64,000 bases of DNA, from contig OZ244811.1 of assembly GCA_965220105.1 (NCBI GenBank), positions 682,001 to 746,000 on the forward strand. Direction: 5' to 3'. Both the position numbers and the translations under genes were made by a program. The stretch comes from Bin87 sp965220105. GTDB lineage: Bacteria; Chloroflexota; Dehalococcoidia; Lucifugimonadales; UBA3495. The stretch's first letter is position 1; the number at the start of each line of letters is the position of its first letter. The notes under the pieces are model-generated. The model ran no database searches. It saw only the letters and a list, made by a program, of their open reading frames with translations, and was not told where the DNA came from. This document shows, piece after piece, positions 1-10,700 of the stretch.

Positions 1-2
1 GA

Positions 3-197
3 TCAGCATCGGCCCCCGGGGACCAGTCATTCCTGAACCTGGCTGCTATTGTGGGGGACGACCCCATACCATACGGCTTCGAAAGCTCTCTGAAAACCCT
101 GGAGACCTTCATAGACTACAACGTGGAACAAAAGGTGATCCCCGCTCGCGTCAGCGCCGAGGAATTGTTCCCGGCGTCGACGTTGTCGATGGCATAG
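3..197 (+). CDS. C-terminal tail of a 4,5-dihydroxyphthalate decarboxylase-like / substrate-binding-fold protein (5' end outside window)
   Basis: An open frame enters from the left edge and ends at TAG 195-197, giving the last 64 residues of a protein. The tail has the pattern DDPIPYG-x(5)-LKTLE-TFIDY-x(3)-Q and then AEELFP. From memory this resembles the C-terminus of 4,5-dihydroxyphthalate decarboxylases and the related periplasmic-binding-fold proteins (PYGI..NR.TLE.F..Y...Q......EELF). The following LLM oxidoreductase begins 68 bp downstream on the same strand, so they may share a transcript. Only the tail is visible, so catalytic residues cannot be checked. Confidence 0.6.
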   Translation, partial: SASAPGDQSFLNLAAIVGDDPIPYGFESSLKTLETFIDYNVEQKVIPARVSAEELFPASTLSMA

Positions 198-265
198 GCC
201 TCCGGCGCGACCCGCTAGGGATGGCGCTATGATTGTTTTGCTCAAGATCGGGGCACGGAGGGGAC

Positions 266-1183
266 ATGGCGAAGTACTCATTCCGACTTCCCAACGCAGA
301 CTACCTGGGTTTCCCGGCCACCTCTCAAGCCATCGTCGAAACGGCGTGCAAGGCCGAGGAGTTGGGTTTTGACGCCCTGTTCGTCAACGACCACGTGATC
401 GTAGATGATTCTCCGCGCAGCGAATCGTGGCGCAATGTCTACGACCCGCTGATGGTGTTGTCCTACGTAGCGGCGCGGACCTCTCGGGTAATGCTGGGAA
501 CCTCCGTCCTCATCATGCCGTATCGCAATCCCATCGTAACGGCCAAGATGGTTGCGACGCTGGACCAAATGTCCGGTGGCCGCGCCATTGCCGGGGTGGG
601 AGCTGGCTGGAACGAAGCCGAATACGAGGCTCTGGGCGTTCCCCATCGCGAACGCGGGGCGCGCACCAACGAATACCTGCACCTGTGGAAAGCCTGCTGG
701 GAACCTGGCCCTACTACCTTCCACGGCCGGTTCTTCTCCTTCGACAACATGCACGTCAACCCCAAGCCCGCGCAGCAACCCCATCCGCCCATCTGGATCG
801 GCGGGTCCAGCCACGCTGCGCTGCGGCGCGCTGCCAGGTTCGCCCAGGTGTGGCAACCGACGCCTACCGGGCTGTCCGACCTTATCAGCAACCAGGCTTA
901 TCTTCGGGACGTGTGCGCCGAAATCGGCCGGGCGGATGTGCCGGCGACCCGCATGAGTTTTCGGGTCAACTTCAGCCACATCACCGGGAGTTCCAGCGCG
1001 GGAAATGACCGGCCTACGGGACAGGGCAGCCCGGAACAGGTAGCGTCGGACCTGCAACGTTACCGGCAGGAGGCGGGTCTGGAGCAATTCCAGATCAACT
1101 TTAACGGGTGCGGCAGCCTGCAACAGCTGTTGGACTCTATGGACGTGCTGGTTCAGGAGGTAATCCCAAAAGTCGACGCTTGA
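266..1183 (+). CDS. LLM-class flavin/F420-dependent oxidoreductase
   Basis: A 305-residue bacterial-luciferase-like TIM barrel. Family marks seen: the N-terminal EELGFDALFVNDH segment, the central TLDQMSGGRAIAGVGAGWN stretch followed by EYEALGVP, and the HPPIWIGG substrate-side loop. These are typical of F420- or FMN-dependent LLM monooxygenases (TIGR03619-like, from memory). The frame is open from a TTG at 233, but ATG 266 is preferred because GGAGGGG lies just before it. It sits between a decarboxylase-like gene and an acyl-CoA-dehydrogenase-type monooxygenase, which suggests an oxidative catabolic cluster. The substrate cannot be told. Confidence 0.9.
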   Translation: MAKYSFRLPNADYLGFPATSQAIVETACKAEELGFDALFVNDHVIVDDSPRSESWRNVYDPLMVLSYVAARTSRVMLGTSVLIMPYRNPIVTAKMVATLDQMSGGRAIAGVGAGWNEAEYEALGVPHRERGARTNEYLHLWKACWEPGPTTFHGRFFSFDNMHVNPKPAQQPHPPIWIGGSSHAALRRAARFAQVWQPTPTGLSDLISNQAYLRDVCAEIGRADVPATRMSFRVNFSHITGSSSAGNDRPTGQGSPEQVASDLQRYRQEAGLEQFQINFNGCGSLQQLLDSMDVLVQEVIPKVDA

Positions 1184-1239
1184 CGCGCGGGCCGGCACTG
1201 CGCCAAGACCCCGGAGGCCCGACACGAGATCGGAGTTGA

Positions 1240-2424
1240 TTGGATAACCTGATGGCTTTCCCCACCGAACGAAATGAAAAACGCCGGGTCCTGATGGACG
1301 CAGTAGACGGCGTGCGAGGCGCGTTGCAGGCCGGCGCTCAGGAGGCTGAGGAGACTGCCACGCTACCTCCAGCGTCGGTTGAGGCTCTCTACGATTCGGG
1401 GTTATTGCGGCTGAAATTGCCTCACGTCCTGGGCGGCGCGGAGGCGGACCTGGTGACTCAGCTCGACGTGCTGGAAGAAGTCAGCCGCATCGAGCCGGCA
1501 GCGGGTTGGTGCCTGATGATCGGCGCGGCCAGCGTGGGTAGCCTGGCGGCGTTCCTCCCCGATGCGGCCATCGATGAACTTTTCGTCAACGGGAATCCCC
1601 CCAGGACGGCGGGCGCATTCGCGCCGTTTGGTAAAGCGGTACCCGTGGACGGCGGCTATAGGGTCAGCGGGCGCTGGCCCTTCGGCAGCGGTGTTCGGCA
1701 TTCCCAGTGGGTTTCCGCCGGCGCCCGGGTAGTGACCGAAGAACCGGGCTATCCCGACCAACTACGATGCGTGATGCCCACTCCAGATGTAAAGATCCAC
1801 GACAATTGGGACGTGATGGGTCTGCGAGGCACTGGCAGTTGCGACTTTTCGGTGGACAACCTGTTCGTTCCCGAACGGTTTGCCTGGGACGTATCCTCCA
1901 CCGAACCACTGCGGGGCGGAGCGTTATATCGGCTGGGACGCCCGGGCTTCGTCACCAACGAGCACTCGGCATTCGCCCTCGGCGTGGCGCGCCGCGCCCT
2001 GGACGCATTGAACGAGGTGGCGGCATCCAAAACCCGTGGTTACAACTCGGTCAACCCCCTTGCCGGACGGCAGGTAATCCAGCGGGCACTGGGCGAGTGC
2101 GACCTGAGATTGAGAGCGGCGCGCGCCCTCAACGTGGAGATTTTGGAGGAAGCCTGGCAATCGGTGTCCGATGGCAATACGCCGGCCCCTCCGCTGCAAG
2201 CGCAGATGCGCGGTTGCGCGACGTACACCACCGATGTTGCCGCCGACGTGGTGGCACAGGCTTTCCGGTACGGCGGTGGGTCGGCCCTGTTCACAACGAG
2301 CGTGCTTCAGCAATGTCTCCGCGACATCAACGCCGCCGCCCAGCACCAGATGGTCAGCGACACCGCGTACGAAAATCACGGTCAGTTTCTGCTCGGCCTC
2401 CCGGACGCCCGAGTGATGGAATAG
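1240..2424 (+). CDS. Acyl-CoA dehydrogenase-type flavin-dependent monooxygenase (HsaA/HpaB-like oxygenase component)
   Basis: A 394-residue protein with the acyl-CoA dehydrogenase fold. N-terminal helices carry the family pattern ALYDSGLLRLKLP, the mid domain has WPFGSGVRHS and MGLRGTGSCDFSV followed by NLFVPE, and the C-terminal helical domain matches the Acyl-CoA_dh_2 group. That group includes FMN/FAD-dependent hydroxylases of aromatic and steroid degradation. The usual acyl-CoA dehydrogenase catalytic Glu region is not evident, which favours a hydroxylase. A TTG at 1240 follows GGAG by 4 bp; ATG 1252 is an alternative start. It lies 56 bp after the LLM gene. A reductase partner is not visible nearby. 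Confidence 0.85.
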   Translation: MDNLMAFPTERNEKRRVLMDAVDGVRGALQAGAQEAEETATLPPASVEALYDSGLLRLKLPHVLGGAEADLVTQLDVLEEVSRIEPAAGWCLMIGAASVGSLAAFLPDAAIDELFVNGNPPRTAGAFAPFGKAVPVDGGYRVSGRWPFGSGVRHSQWVSAGARVVTEEPGYPDQLRCVMPTPDVKIHDNWDVMGLRGTGSCDFSVDNLFVPERFAWDVSSTEPLRGGALYRLGRPGFVTNEHSAFALGVARRALDALNEVAASKTRGYNSVNPLAGRQVIQRALGECDLRLRAARALNVEILEEAWQSVSDGNTPAPPLQAQMRGCATYTTDVAADVVAQAFRYGGGSALFTTSVLQQCLRDINAAAQHQMVSDTAYENHGQFLLGLPDARVME

Positions 2425-2524
2425 CGTCACCGGCCTCCCATCGGCCCGGCAGGTAAATCCGCGGCAGGGCTTCGAATTGCGGCGGCCCGAGCCGATGAAG
2501 AACACGGGTACGGGAGAGATTCTC

Positions 2525-3361
2525 ATGGCAATCACCATCGGAATGGGAGATTACGTTTACGAGTACCAACCGGAATGGCCCAGCGTTCCTGATGGCCTGG
2601 GCTTCCGGGGAGTCAGCGGAGTGGCTGTTGATTCAAGGGACCGGGTCTACGTATTCCAAAGGCAGGGGCCCCCGGTGCTGGTGTTCGACGCCGACGGGCA
2701 ATTTTTGTCGTCCTGGGAAAGGCCGGACAACGTGCCGGCCGACGCGCACCACGTCCACGCGGGCCCCGACGATTCCATCTACCTGGTGGATCGGGATGCC
2801 CACCAGGTGCTCAAATACACCCCAGGTGGCGATCTGATGGCGTCCATGGGTATCCGGAACCAGCCGTCGTTGCAGGCGCCATTCAACCACCCGGCGGACA
2901 TCTGCGTAGCGCCGTCGGGAGAGTTGTTCGTGGCCGACGGCTACGGCAACTCCAGCGTGCACCGTTTCGCCGCCGACGGTTCATACGTCTCATCCTTCGG
3001 CAGGCCTGGCGGCGGACCCGGCGAATTTCGGGTGCCCCACAGCATCAGCGTGTCGAACGATGGCCGCGTCTACGTCGCCGACCGGGAGAACAATCGGGTG
3101 CAGGTTTTTAGCACCGACGGCGAATTCCTGGACCAATGGACCGATTTCAAGTGTCCGATGGGCGTTCACATCGACGCCCAACAGACCGTCTACGTGACCG
3201 ACCAGGTTCCACGAATCAGCATCCTGAGCCTGGACGGCGACCTGCTGGCCAGGGGCCGCACCTTCGAGTACGCCCACCAGGTCTATACCGATTCCAGGGG
3301 GAATATCTACGGGGTGGACACGGGCAACCAACGCGTGCAAAAACTCGTGAAGCGGACGTAA
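2525..3361 (+). CDS. NHL-repeat beta-propeller protein
   Basis: A 278-residue protein made almost wholly of NHL repeats. Recurrent blocks read GVAVDSRDRVYVFQR, SIYLVDRDAHQVLKY, ELFVADGYGNSSVHRF, RVYVADRENNRVQVF and NIYGVDTGNQRVQKL, roughly six blades. No signal peptide or membrane segment is seen. ATG 2525 has GGGAGAG 6 bp upstream and is preferred over the frame's first ATG at 2477. NHL propellers are binding scaffolds or peptidyl-amidating/lactonase-like folds; the actual role is unknown. It closes the catabolic run beginning at the left edge. A second NHL protein lies near 46.6 kb. Confidence 0.85.
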   Translation: MAITIGMGDYVYEYQPEWPSVPDGLGFRGVSGVAVDSRDRVYVFQRQGPPVLVFDADGQFLSSWERPDNVPADAHHVHAGPDDSIYLVDRDAHQVLKYTPGGDLMASMGIRNQPSLQAPFNHPADICVAPSGELFVADGYGNSSVHRFAADGSYVSSFGRPGGGPGEFRVPHSISVSNDGRVYVADRENNRVQVFSTDGEFLDQWTDFKCPMGVHIDAQQTVYVTDQVPRISILSLDGDLLARGRTFEYAHQVYTDSRGNIYGVDTGNQRVQKLVKRT

Positions 3362-3386
3362 CTTGGCGGAATGGCGACCAGCTCAC

Positions 3387-3551
3387 GCGTACCCACTTTA
3401 ATCCATCATCGCGAGGAGCACAGCTTAATCTGTCATTGCGAGGAGCACAGCGACGTGGCAATCTCGATGAGGTTGAACACACGTCGGCGAACCTCCGTTG
3501 CTACGACGACGAGATTGCCACGCTACGCTCGCAATGACAAAGTGGGTACGC
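3387..3551. repeat. Dispersed palindromic repeat, full-length copy A
   Basis: A long imperfect inverted repeat. The outer ends are gcgtacccactt (3387) and aaagtgggtacgc (3539-3551). The inner arms are tcattgcgaggagcacagcg and its complement-like partner cgctacgctcgcaatgac, each next to ggcaatctcg/cgagattgcc. It lies between the NHL gene and hen1. The same unit recurs at about seven other intergenic places in this window. A large cruciform or transcript hairpin is expected. Confidence 0.85.
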
Positions 3552-3682
3552 AGTAACCGTCAGGTTGAAAAAGCCGTGATGGCTGGCCTGAAGGTGCGCG
3601 AAATCACGGGCAACTTCCGCCCCGGGGAGGCGCCCGGGCAAATTCCTGTACACCGGGCCCTCCCTGCCGTACCATTGATATT

Positions 3683-5083
3683 ATGCTGCTTACTATCTCC
3701 ACCACTCACCATCCGGCCACGGACCTGGGGTTCCTGCTACACAAGAACCCAGGGCGATTCCAGTCGTTCAAACTCCCATTCGGGCGCGCCGAAGTTTTCT
3801 ATCCCGAGGCTACGCATGATCGCTGCACCGCAGCCCTGCTGCTGGATATCGATCCGATAGGTCTGGTACGGGGAAAGCCCGGCGCGTCCAACGGCGGCGG
3901 TTGGCTTGAGCAGTACGTGAACGACCGTCCCTACGTAGCGTCGTCACACCTAAGCGTGGCAATCGCCTCCGTATTCCGCAGCGCGATGGCGGGGAGCAGC
4001 AAGGACCGTCCAGCATTGGCAGAGGAAGCCATCCCGCTGGAAGCTCGAATTGAAACGGTCCCTTCACCGGAAGGTCCAGATTTCATCCGACGATTGTTTG
4101 AGCCTCTGGGCTACCAGGTTGAAGTTCAGGGACGCCCATTGGACGAGCGCGCCCCGGAATGGGGCGCCAGTCCATACTTCGCCGTGCGCCTCACTGCGGA
4201 CCTACGGCTGCGGGACCTGCTCAACCACCTTTACGTGCTGCTGCCGGTGCTGGACGACGACAAACACTACTGGGTCGGCGACGACGAGGTGGACAAGCTG
4301 CTGCGCCATGGCGAGGGTTGGTTGGACGGCCATCCGGAGCGGAACCTCATCGCCCGGCGCTACCTGAAGCATCAGCGCAACCTTTGGCGGCAGGCGTTGG
4401 CTCAACTGCTCGACGCCGGACGGATTGATCCAGGCGATACCACGACCCAATATGGTCATGAAGAGGAGCAACTGGAAGCCCCGCTCCGGCTGAGTGAACA
4501 GCGCGTACAGGCGGTCATGAAGACGCTCCGGGAGCTTGGCGCGACCCGTGTGCTCGACCTGGGTTGCGGTGAAGGAAAACTAATTGGCGAGTTGGTCAAA
4601 GATCCCGGCTATAGCCTGGTAACCGGCTTCGACGCGTCCCACCGAGCGCTGGAAACGGCGCGGGAACGTCTGCGCCTGGATACCATGCCGGACCGACGAC
4701 GACAGCGCGTCAACCTTCTGCACGGCTCCCTGACCTACCGGGACAAACGACTCTCCGGGTTCGATGCCGCCGTTGCCATGGAAGTTATTGAACACATCGA
4801 CCTGCCCCGGCTCGACGCCTTTGAGGAGGTCGTATTCGGCTCGGCAAAACCCGGCGCGGTCCTGGTCACCACTCCCAACGCGGAGTATAACGTCCTCTTT
4901 GAGGGTTTGCTGGACGGGGAATTCCGGCACCGCGACCACCGGTTCGAGTGGACGCGGGAGCAGTTCCAAACCTGGGCCCGCCGGGTCGCTGCTCGCCGCG
5001 GCTACGACGTCGGCTTTGAGTCCATCGGCCCCGACGACAGCGCCCGCGGAGCGCCGACGCAGCTGGGAGTCTTCACGCGATGA
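3683..5083 (+). CDS. hen1: 3'-terminal RNA ribose 2'-O-methyltransferase Hen1
   Basis: A 466-residue bacterial Hen1. It adds a 2'-O-methyl group to the 3'-terminal ribose of the broken RNA so that the repaired junction resists re-cleavage. The N-terminal half matches the bacteria-specific Hen1-N region (start MLLTIS...ATDLGFLLHK). The C-terminal methyltransferase shows the SAM motif VLDLGCGEGKL near residue 290, then the metal-binding block MEVIEHID near residue 367, TPNAEYN, and a later RHRDHRFEW. ATG 3683 fits the conserved start. The stop overlaps the pnkp start (ATGA), so the two are translationally coupled. Length is normal for the family. Confidence 0.95.
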   Translation: MLLTISTTHHPATDLGFLLHKNPGRFQSFKLPFGRAEVFYPEATHDRCTAALLLDIDPIGLVRGKPGASNGGGWLEQYVNDRPYVASSHLSVAIASVFRSAMAGSSKDRPALAEEAIPLEARIETVPSPEGPDFIRRLFEPLGYQVEVQGRPLDERAPEWGASPYFAVRLTADLRLRDLLNHLYVLLPVLDDDKHYWVGDDEVDKLLRHGEGWLDGHPERNLIARRYLKHQRNLWRQALAQLLDAGRIDPGDTTTQYGHEEEQLEAPLRLSEQRVQAVMKTLRELGATRVLDLGCGEGKLIGELVKDPGYSLVTGFDASHRALETARERLRLDTMPDRRRQRVNLLHGSLTYRDKRLSGFDAAVAMEVIEHIDLPRLDAFEEVVFGSAKPGAVLVTTPNAEYNVLFEGLLDGEFRHRDHRFEWTREQFQTWARRVAARRGYDVGFESIGPDDSARGAPTQLGVFTR

Positions 5084-7653
5084 ATATCTCCATCCCCGAA
5101 CTGTGCCTGGTCGCGCTCATCGGGCCCTCCGGTTCTGGCAAGTCCACCTTCGCCTCCGCCCATTTCATGCCCACGGAGGTGGTGTCGTCGGACGCCTGTC
5201 GGGCGATGGTAGCCGATGACGCCAATGACCAGTCGGCAACTCCCGACGCCTTCGCGCTGCTCAACTTCATCGCGGCCACACGCTTGCGGGCCGGCCGGCT
5301 CACGGTCGTGGATGCCACCAGCGTGCAGACACAAGCTCGCAAATCCCTGGTCGACCTCGCTCGAAATCACGACTGCCTTCCGGTTGCAATCGTGCTGAAC
5401 ATGCCGGAAGCGCTGTGCCTGTCGCGCAATGAAGGACGGCCCGACCGGACGTTCGGCTCCCGAGTGGTGCGGCAGCAGGCATCGCAACTTCGCAGGTCCC
5501 TGCGCGGGCTGAGACGCGAGGGTTTCCGGCACGTCTACGTCCTCAACTCCCCCGACGAGGTGGCGGCAGTAACGATCGAACGGGCGCCGCTATGGACCAA
5601 CCGGCAGCAAGAACACGGGCCATTCGACATCATCGGCGACGTGCATGGCTGCTTTGACGAACTCCTGGCGCTCCTGGACGGCCTCGGCTACCGGCCGGCG
5701 ATTCGAGTCGACGCCGAAGGCGCAACCGGTATGACCGCTGCACACCCCAACGGGCGCAAGGCCGTGTTCGTTGGCGACCTGGTGGACCGGGGCCCGGGTG
5801 TCACCCAGGTCCTCAAGCTGGTGATGAACATGGTTGAGGACGGTACGGCGCTTTGTGTCGCCGGCAACCACGAATCCAAGCTGGTCCGCAAGTTGAAGGG
5901 CAGGAACGTTCAGATAACCCACGGGCTGGCCGAGACGCTGGAGCAACTGGAAGGAGAATCGCAGGAGTTTCGAGAACAGGCCACCTCGTTTCTGGACGGC
6001 CTGATCAGCCACTATGTGCTGGACGGCGGCGAACTGGTGGTGGCTCACGCCGGCATGAAGGTCGAATATCAGGGCCGGGCGTCAGCCCGCGTCCGGGACT
6101 TCTGCCTCTACGGAGAGACCACCGGGGAAACCGACGAGTGGGGCCTCCCGGTGCGGGCCAACTGGGCTGCCGATTATCGCGGCCGGGCTATGGTGGTCTA
6201 CGGACACACGCCGGTCGCGGAACCCGCGTGGCTCAACCGCACCATCAACATCGATACGGGTTGCGTTTTCGGCGGCAAACTGACCGCGCTCAGGTACCCG
6301 GAGCTGGAATTGGTGTCAGTCCCCGCTGCACAGGTCTACTACGAGCCGGCCAAACCACTGGCCGAAGTCGCCCAATCTGCTGAAGTTTCGACAAACGGTG
6401 AACATCGGGCGACGAACCTGCTCGACGTTGACGATGTGCTGGGCAAACGCATCGTTGAGACGCGGCTGCGCGGCAACATCACGGTGCGGGAAGAAAACGC
6501 GGCGGCGGCGCTGGAGGTGATGAGCCGCTTTGCGATGGATCCCCGATGGCTGCTATACCTGCCGCCCACTGTATCCCCTTGCGATACCTCCAAGCGCCCG
6601 GACATGCTGGAGCATCCCGCCGAGGTATTCAACTATTTCCGCAGCAACGGCGTGGCTCGGGTCATCTGCGAAGAGAAGCATATGGGTTCTCGCGCGATCA
6701 TAGTGGTAGGGCAGGGCGCCGACGTCATAGAGCGGCGGTTCGGCATCGCCACTGCAGGAATCGGCGCCTGCTATACGCGCACCGGACGAAGATTTTTCGG
6801 GGACCGAGACCTTGAGTCCCAATTCCTGGAACGCGTCCGGTCCGCGATAACCTCCGCCGGTATCTGGGATGAGTTGGGGACCGACTGGTTGGCGCTGGAT
6901 TGCGAATTGATGCCGTGGTCGGTTAAGGCCCAGCAGCTAATCCAGGAGCAGTATGCGCCAGTGGGCGCCGCGGCCGGCGCCAGCCTCGCCGCCGCGCAGG
7001 CGCTCCTGCAACAGACGGCGGCGCGGGGCGTGGACGTCGGCGAGGCCGCGTCCAGGGTCACCGAGAGGTTGCAACTCTCCGACCTCTACCGCGACGCATA
7101 CGCCCGTTATTGCTGGCCGGTAGCATCCCTCGCCGATATCCGGCTGGCGCCGTTCCACGCCCTGGCCAGCGAGGGCCGGGTGCACACCGACCAGGATCAC
7201 CTTTGGCACATGAACCTGGCCGCTCGTTTGTCCCGGGCCGACCCCGGGTTGTTCAGGGAAACGCAGCACATGGTCGTGGACTTGACCGCGTCCGGCGAAT
7301 CCGAAGCGACGCATTGGTGGGAGGAGCTAACTCGCCAGGGCGGTGAAGGGATGGTGGTGAAGCCCCTGGACTTCATCGCCACCGGACCCAGGGGCCTGGT
7401 GCAACCCGCCATGAAGTGCCGCGGCGCGGAGTACCTGCGTATCATCTACGGCCCTGAGTACACGCTGCCGGATAACATCGAACGGCTACGGAATCGCGGT
7501 CTCTCCGCAAAACGGTCCCTCGCCCTCCGGGAATTCGCCCTGGGCATCGAGGGTCTGCAACGGTTCGTCGACGGGGAGCCACTTTACCGAGTGCACGAGT
7601 GCGCGTTCGCCGTGCTTGCCCTGGAGAGCGAGCCGGTTGACCCTCGGCTGTGA
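5080..7653 (+). CDS. pnkp: Polynucleotide kinase-phosphatase Pnkp (RNA repair)
   Basis: An 857-residue three-domain RNA end-healing and sealing enzyme that works with Hen1. Kinase domain (about 1-165): P-loop GPSGSGKS at 15-22 and SSDACR with D38 and R41, the positions I recall as essential in the Clostridium thermocellum enzyme. Phosphatase domain (about 180-440): metallophosphoesterase motifs GDVHG, GDLVDRGP, GNHE, VAHAG and YGHTP. Nucleotidyltransferase (ligase) domain (about 460-857): EEKHMGSR, with the AMP-accepting lysine near 533, and a late EGMVVKP motif. It overlaps hen1 by 4 bp. All key motifs are present, so the system looks intact. Confidence 0.96.
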   Translation: MNISIPELCLVALIGPSGSGKSTFASAHFMPTEVVSSDACRAMVADDANDQSATPDAFALLNFIAATRLRAGRLTVVDATSVQTQARKSLVDLARNHDCLPVAIVLNMPEALCLSRNEGRPDRTFGSRVVRQQASQLRRSLRGLRREGFRHVYVLNSPDEVAAVTIERAPLWTNRQQEHGPFDIIGDVHGCFDELLALLDGLGYRPAIRVDAEGATGMTAAHPNGRKAVFVGDLVDRGPGVTQVLKLVMNMVEDGTALCVAGNHESKLVRKLKGRNVQITHGLAETLEQLEGESQEFREQATSFLDGLISHYVLDGGELVVAHAGMKVEYQGRASARVRDFCLYGETTGETDEWGLPVRANWAADYRGRAMVVYGHTPVAEPAWLNRTINIDTGCVFGGKLTALRYPELELVSVPAAQVYYEPAKPLAEVAQSAEVSTNGEHRATNLLDVDDVLGKRIVETRLRGNITVREENAAAALEVMSRFAMDPRWLLYLPPTVSPCDTSKRPDMLEHPAEVFNYFRSNGVARVICEEKHMGSRAIIVVGQGADVIERRFGIATAGIGACYTRTGRRFFGDRDLESQFLERVRSAITSAGIWDELGTDWLALDCELMPWSVKAQQLIQEQYAPVGAAAGASLAAAQALLQQTAARGVDVGEAASRVTERLQLSDLYRDAYARYCWPVASLADIRLAPFHALASEGRVHTDQDHLWHMNLAARLSRADPGLFRETQHMVVDLTASGESEATHWWEELTRQGGEGMVVKPLDFIATGPRGLVQPAMKCRGAEYLRIIYGPEYTLPDNIERLRNRGLSAKRSLALREFALGIEGLQRFVDGEPLYRVHECAFAVLALESEPVDPRL

Positions 7654-7731
7654 CACGTCACGCGGAGCCGTCCAACCCGTAAAGCTCGTAAATGCTCGTT
7701 GTGCCGATCAGTGGTCAGCGTTTGGGATACA

Positions 7732-10700
7732 TCAGGCCGGAACCTGGACCAGCTGGGGTACTTGGAGCAGCGCATGTACCCGGGCTGCGACCGGTTCGTC
7801 CATTGCCGACCGAATCGCCAGGTTCCCGGCTTCCAGGGAGGCAACGGGCACGCCGTCTCGAAATACGATGCGATTGCCGGGTACAGCGGGAACCCTGCTT
7901 CCGGTCGTGAGAATACCGGTCAGGTTTAGAGGGTCGCAGGCGGATACAACCACCATGTTCCCGGTGGGGTCGCTGCGGTTGATTTCCCGCAGCAGGTCCA
8001 CGGCTTCCGGCAGAGCGAATTGTTCGCCAACGAAACCGGTTACGAAGCGCCCTGCCCGTATCTCCCCCTGGGCTTCCATGCGCCGCAACACGCGGACGGC
8101 GTCCCGCCAGTTGAGCCCGGTCGACTCCCGCGCCAATAACTCTGGGAACACCACACCGTACCGACGCAACAACTGCGTAACCCGCAATTCAAGGACGTCG
8201 GTGGCCGGGTCCAGCGGCTCCAGGATAGACCAACGGCTGTTGCTCTCCCGACGGCGCGGGTCGAGCCGCCGGGCTGGAATGTGCCGGTGATGGGAAGATC
8301 GATTGCCGTTCGTTGCCCCGTTGCGCGGCCTGCCGGAACCACCGTTGACCCGTCGCCGCAGGGGTTGCAGGCTGTCTGAGGTAACCCTGCCCTGAGCCGC
8401 CAGCAGCCAAAGGCCTTCTTCCACATCGGACGGCAGCCGCCGCGTGAGGGAGACGATATCGGAGATGAAGCAAGCGCCTCGTTGGGACAGCACTGACAGC
8501 ACTTCAGCGGATGCGCCACTACCGTTTTGGTGGTCAGGTTGGGCTGGCCCGAGCAACCAGTCCAGAGACTCCCGAAGGGCCAGCGTGATGGATGTGGCAC
8601 GGTTCAGGGGCGACCTTGCGCCGGAACCGTTGGCGGTAGCAAGTTGGCGACCGATGCAGCCCCAAACCACCTCGCCACCGAGGCACAAACCATCCAGGAG
8701 TTCCGGTTTGTAGCCCTGCGTGCGGGGAGCAATAACTTCCGACTCCAGGACGCCGGCGGGAATTTCAAAGCCCTGCAGCTGTTCGATTACGTCTAGCAAT
8801 CCGCCCTCTCCCACTGCGCTGGTCGCCGGATCCAGGTGTTGCCATCGGAGCAGGAAGCGCATCAAAGCAGCTTGAGAGACGGGCTCGATCTCGCGCCGCA
8901 GCCGGCCCAAAGTTGCCCGGTGGATGCGGGCCAATATCCGGCGATCGCAAAATTCCTCCTCCACCGCGCCCGGACGGAAGCTCCCGCGCAACACCAGCCC
9001 TTCGCCTTCCAGCTGGCCCAACGCAAAGGCGACATCGGCGTGGTCCAACCCAAGGGTCGCCGCCAGCTCGCCGGCGGTGACCGGTCCGGTGGAGTCGACC
9101 CACCCGCGAACGATGGACAGCGTCGCGACATCGGTCGTCAGTTCCGGATCAGGGTTGGCGATTTCATTGGGCGGCGGGCTGAATTTGGCCGATGGGTACG
9201 CTGCGAATGCGACCGGCAATCTTTCCGCGGCGACCCAACCGTGCCAGTCGTCGGACAAAATCAGGCGATAAGCGCGGCCGGCAGCCGCCAGACCCCCGAA
9301 CCACTCGGTCATCTGGCTTGAATCTGGGTCGCTGCGCCGGCGTGTCGGGAAGGATTCGGGGAGGATTCCCAGGTTCAACAGCGCGTCGTGCAATTCGTCA
9401 GCGTCACGCATCGGCGGCCAGGCGTTGGCGTGTTCTTCCGCGATGGCGGCCGCGTCCAGTTGGCCCAGCTCGCGGGCGTCCTGCGGCAAGGCCCGGCGCA
9501 GCGTCACCGCCCTGGCGCGTCGCTCCTCCAGGGGAGCGTCGTCCAGAAAGGCATAGGGCATGGCGTTCAGGATCTGATGGGAGAATACGGAGGGCTGCAC
9601 GGTGTCCCGGGCGTACACTTCGATCTCGCCCCGTTCAATGGCTGCCAGAACCTGCTTTAGACCGTTCAGGTCCATTGCTTCAGTGAGACAATCGCGAATG
9701 GTCTCGAACACCAGCGGGTGATCCGGCGGGTCGATTTCAACGCCCGAGGCGTTGTCCTGGCACTGGACCTGGGCTGGGAAAACTGCCGCCAACAGGTCCT
9801 CCGAGCGCATCCGCTGCAACGGCGCCGGCACCTTGCGGCCACCGGTGTGACGCAGCAGGGCGAGGAACCTCGTGGCATTCCACCGCCATCTGGTACCAAA
9901 CACCGGCGCCTGCAAAATCGCCTGCAATAGCACTTCGTCCACCGTGCGAGGGGACAGGTAGGTGAACACATCGGACAGCGGGAAAGAGAGATTCGGCCCC
10001 AGGGAGAAGTTCAACCCGTCGTCGGTTGCCGAGGCCTGCAATTCGAAATCGAAGGTGCGGCAGATGCGCTTTCGTAGCGCCATTCCCCAGGCCCGGTTGA
10101 TGGCAGCGCCAAAGGGAGAGTGAATGACCAGCTGCATGCCGCCGCTCTCGTCGAAGAACCGTTCGGCTACTACCCGATCACCCGTCGGCACAATCCCCAG
10201 GACGCGCTTGCCCTCTGCCAGATACTCCACGATCTGACGCGCGCCGTCGGCAAGGATGCCGCATTCCTGGACCAGCCACGCCTCCGCGTCGTCGGGGCGT
10301 TCCAGTTGGGCATCGACCGCGGCGCGCAGTTCGGTAATCTCTCCGGACAACTCCCTGGTGCGCCCCGGCGCTTCCCCCAACCAGAATGGGATGGTGGGAG
10401 CCAGGCCCTGGGCGTCCTCGACCCGAACCTTGCCACTCTCCACCCGACGGATCTTCCAGGGAGTGTTGCCCAGGAGAAACACGTCCCCGGCCATGCTTTC
10501 GATGGCGAAGTCTTCGTTGACGGTCCCGACAAAAACGTCCTCCGGAGCGGCGATGACGTCGTAATCAGCGTTGTCGGGAATGGCTCCCCCGCTGGTCAAC
10601 GCGGCGAGGCGGGCGCCACGCCGGCCTTTCAGGATGCGATTCACGCCGTCCCGGTGCAGGTGCGCGCCGCGGCGTCCCAATCGGGGCGCAAAACCCTCGG

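Noticed and set aside
3371..3556. Short ORFs in the dispersed palindromes
   Set aside because: They follow the repeat sequence (for example the IARSEATWQS-type strings) and recur at each copy, so they are artefacts.
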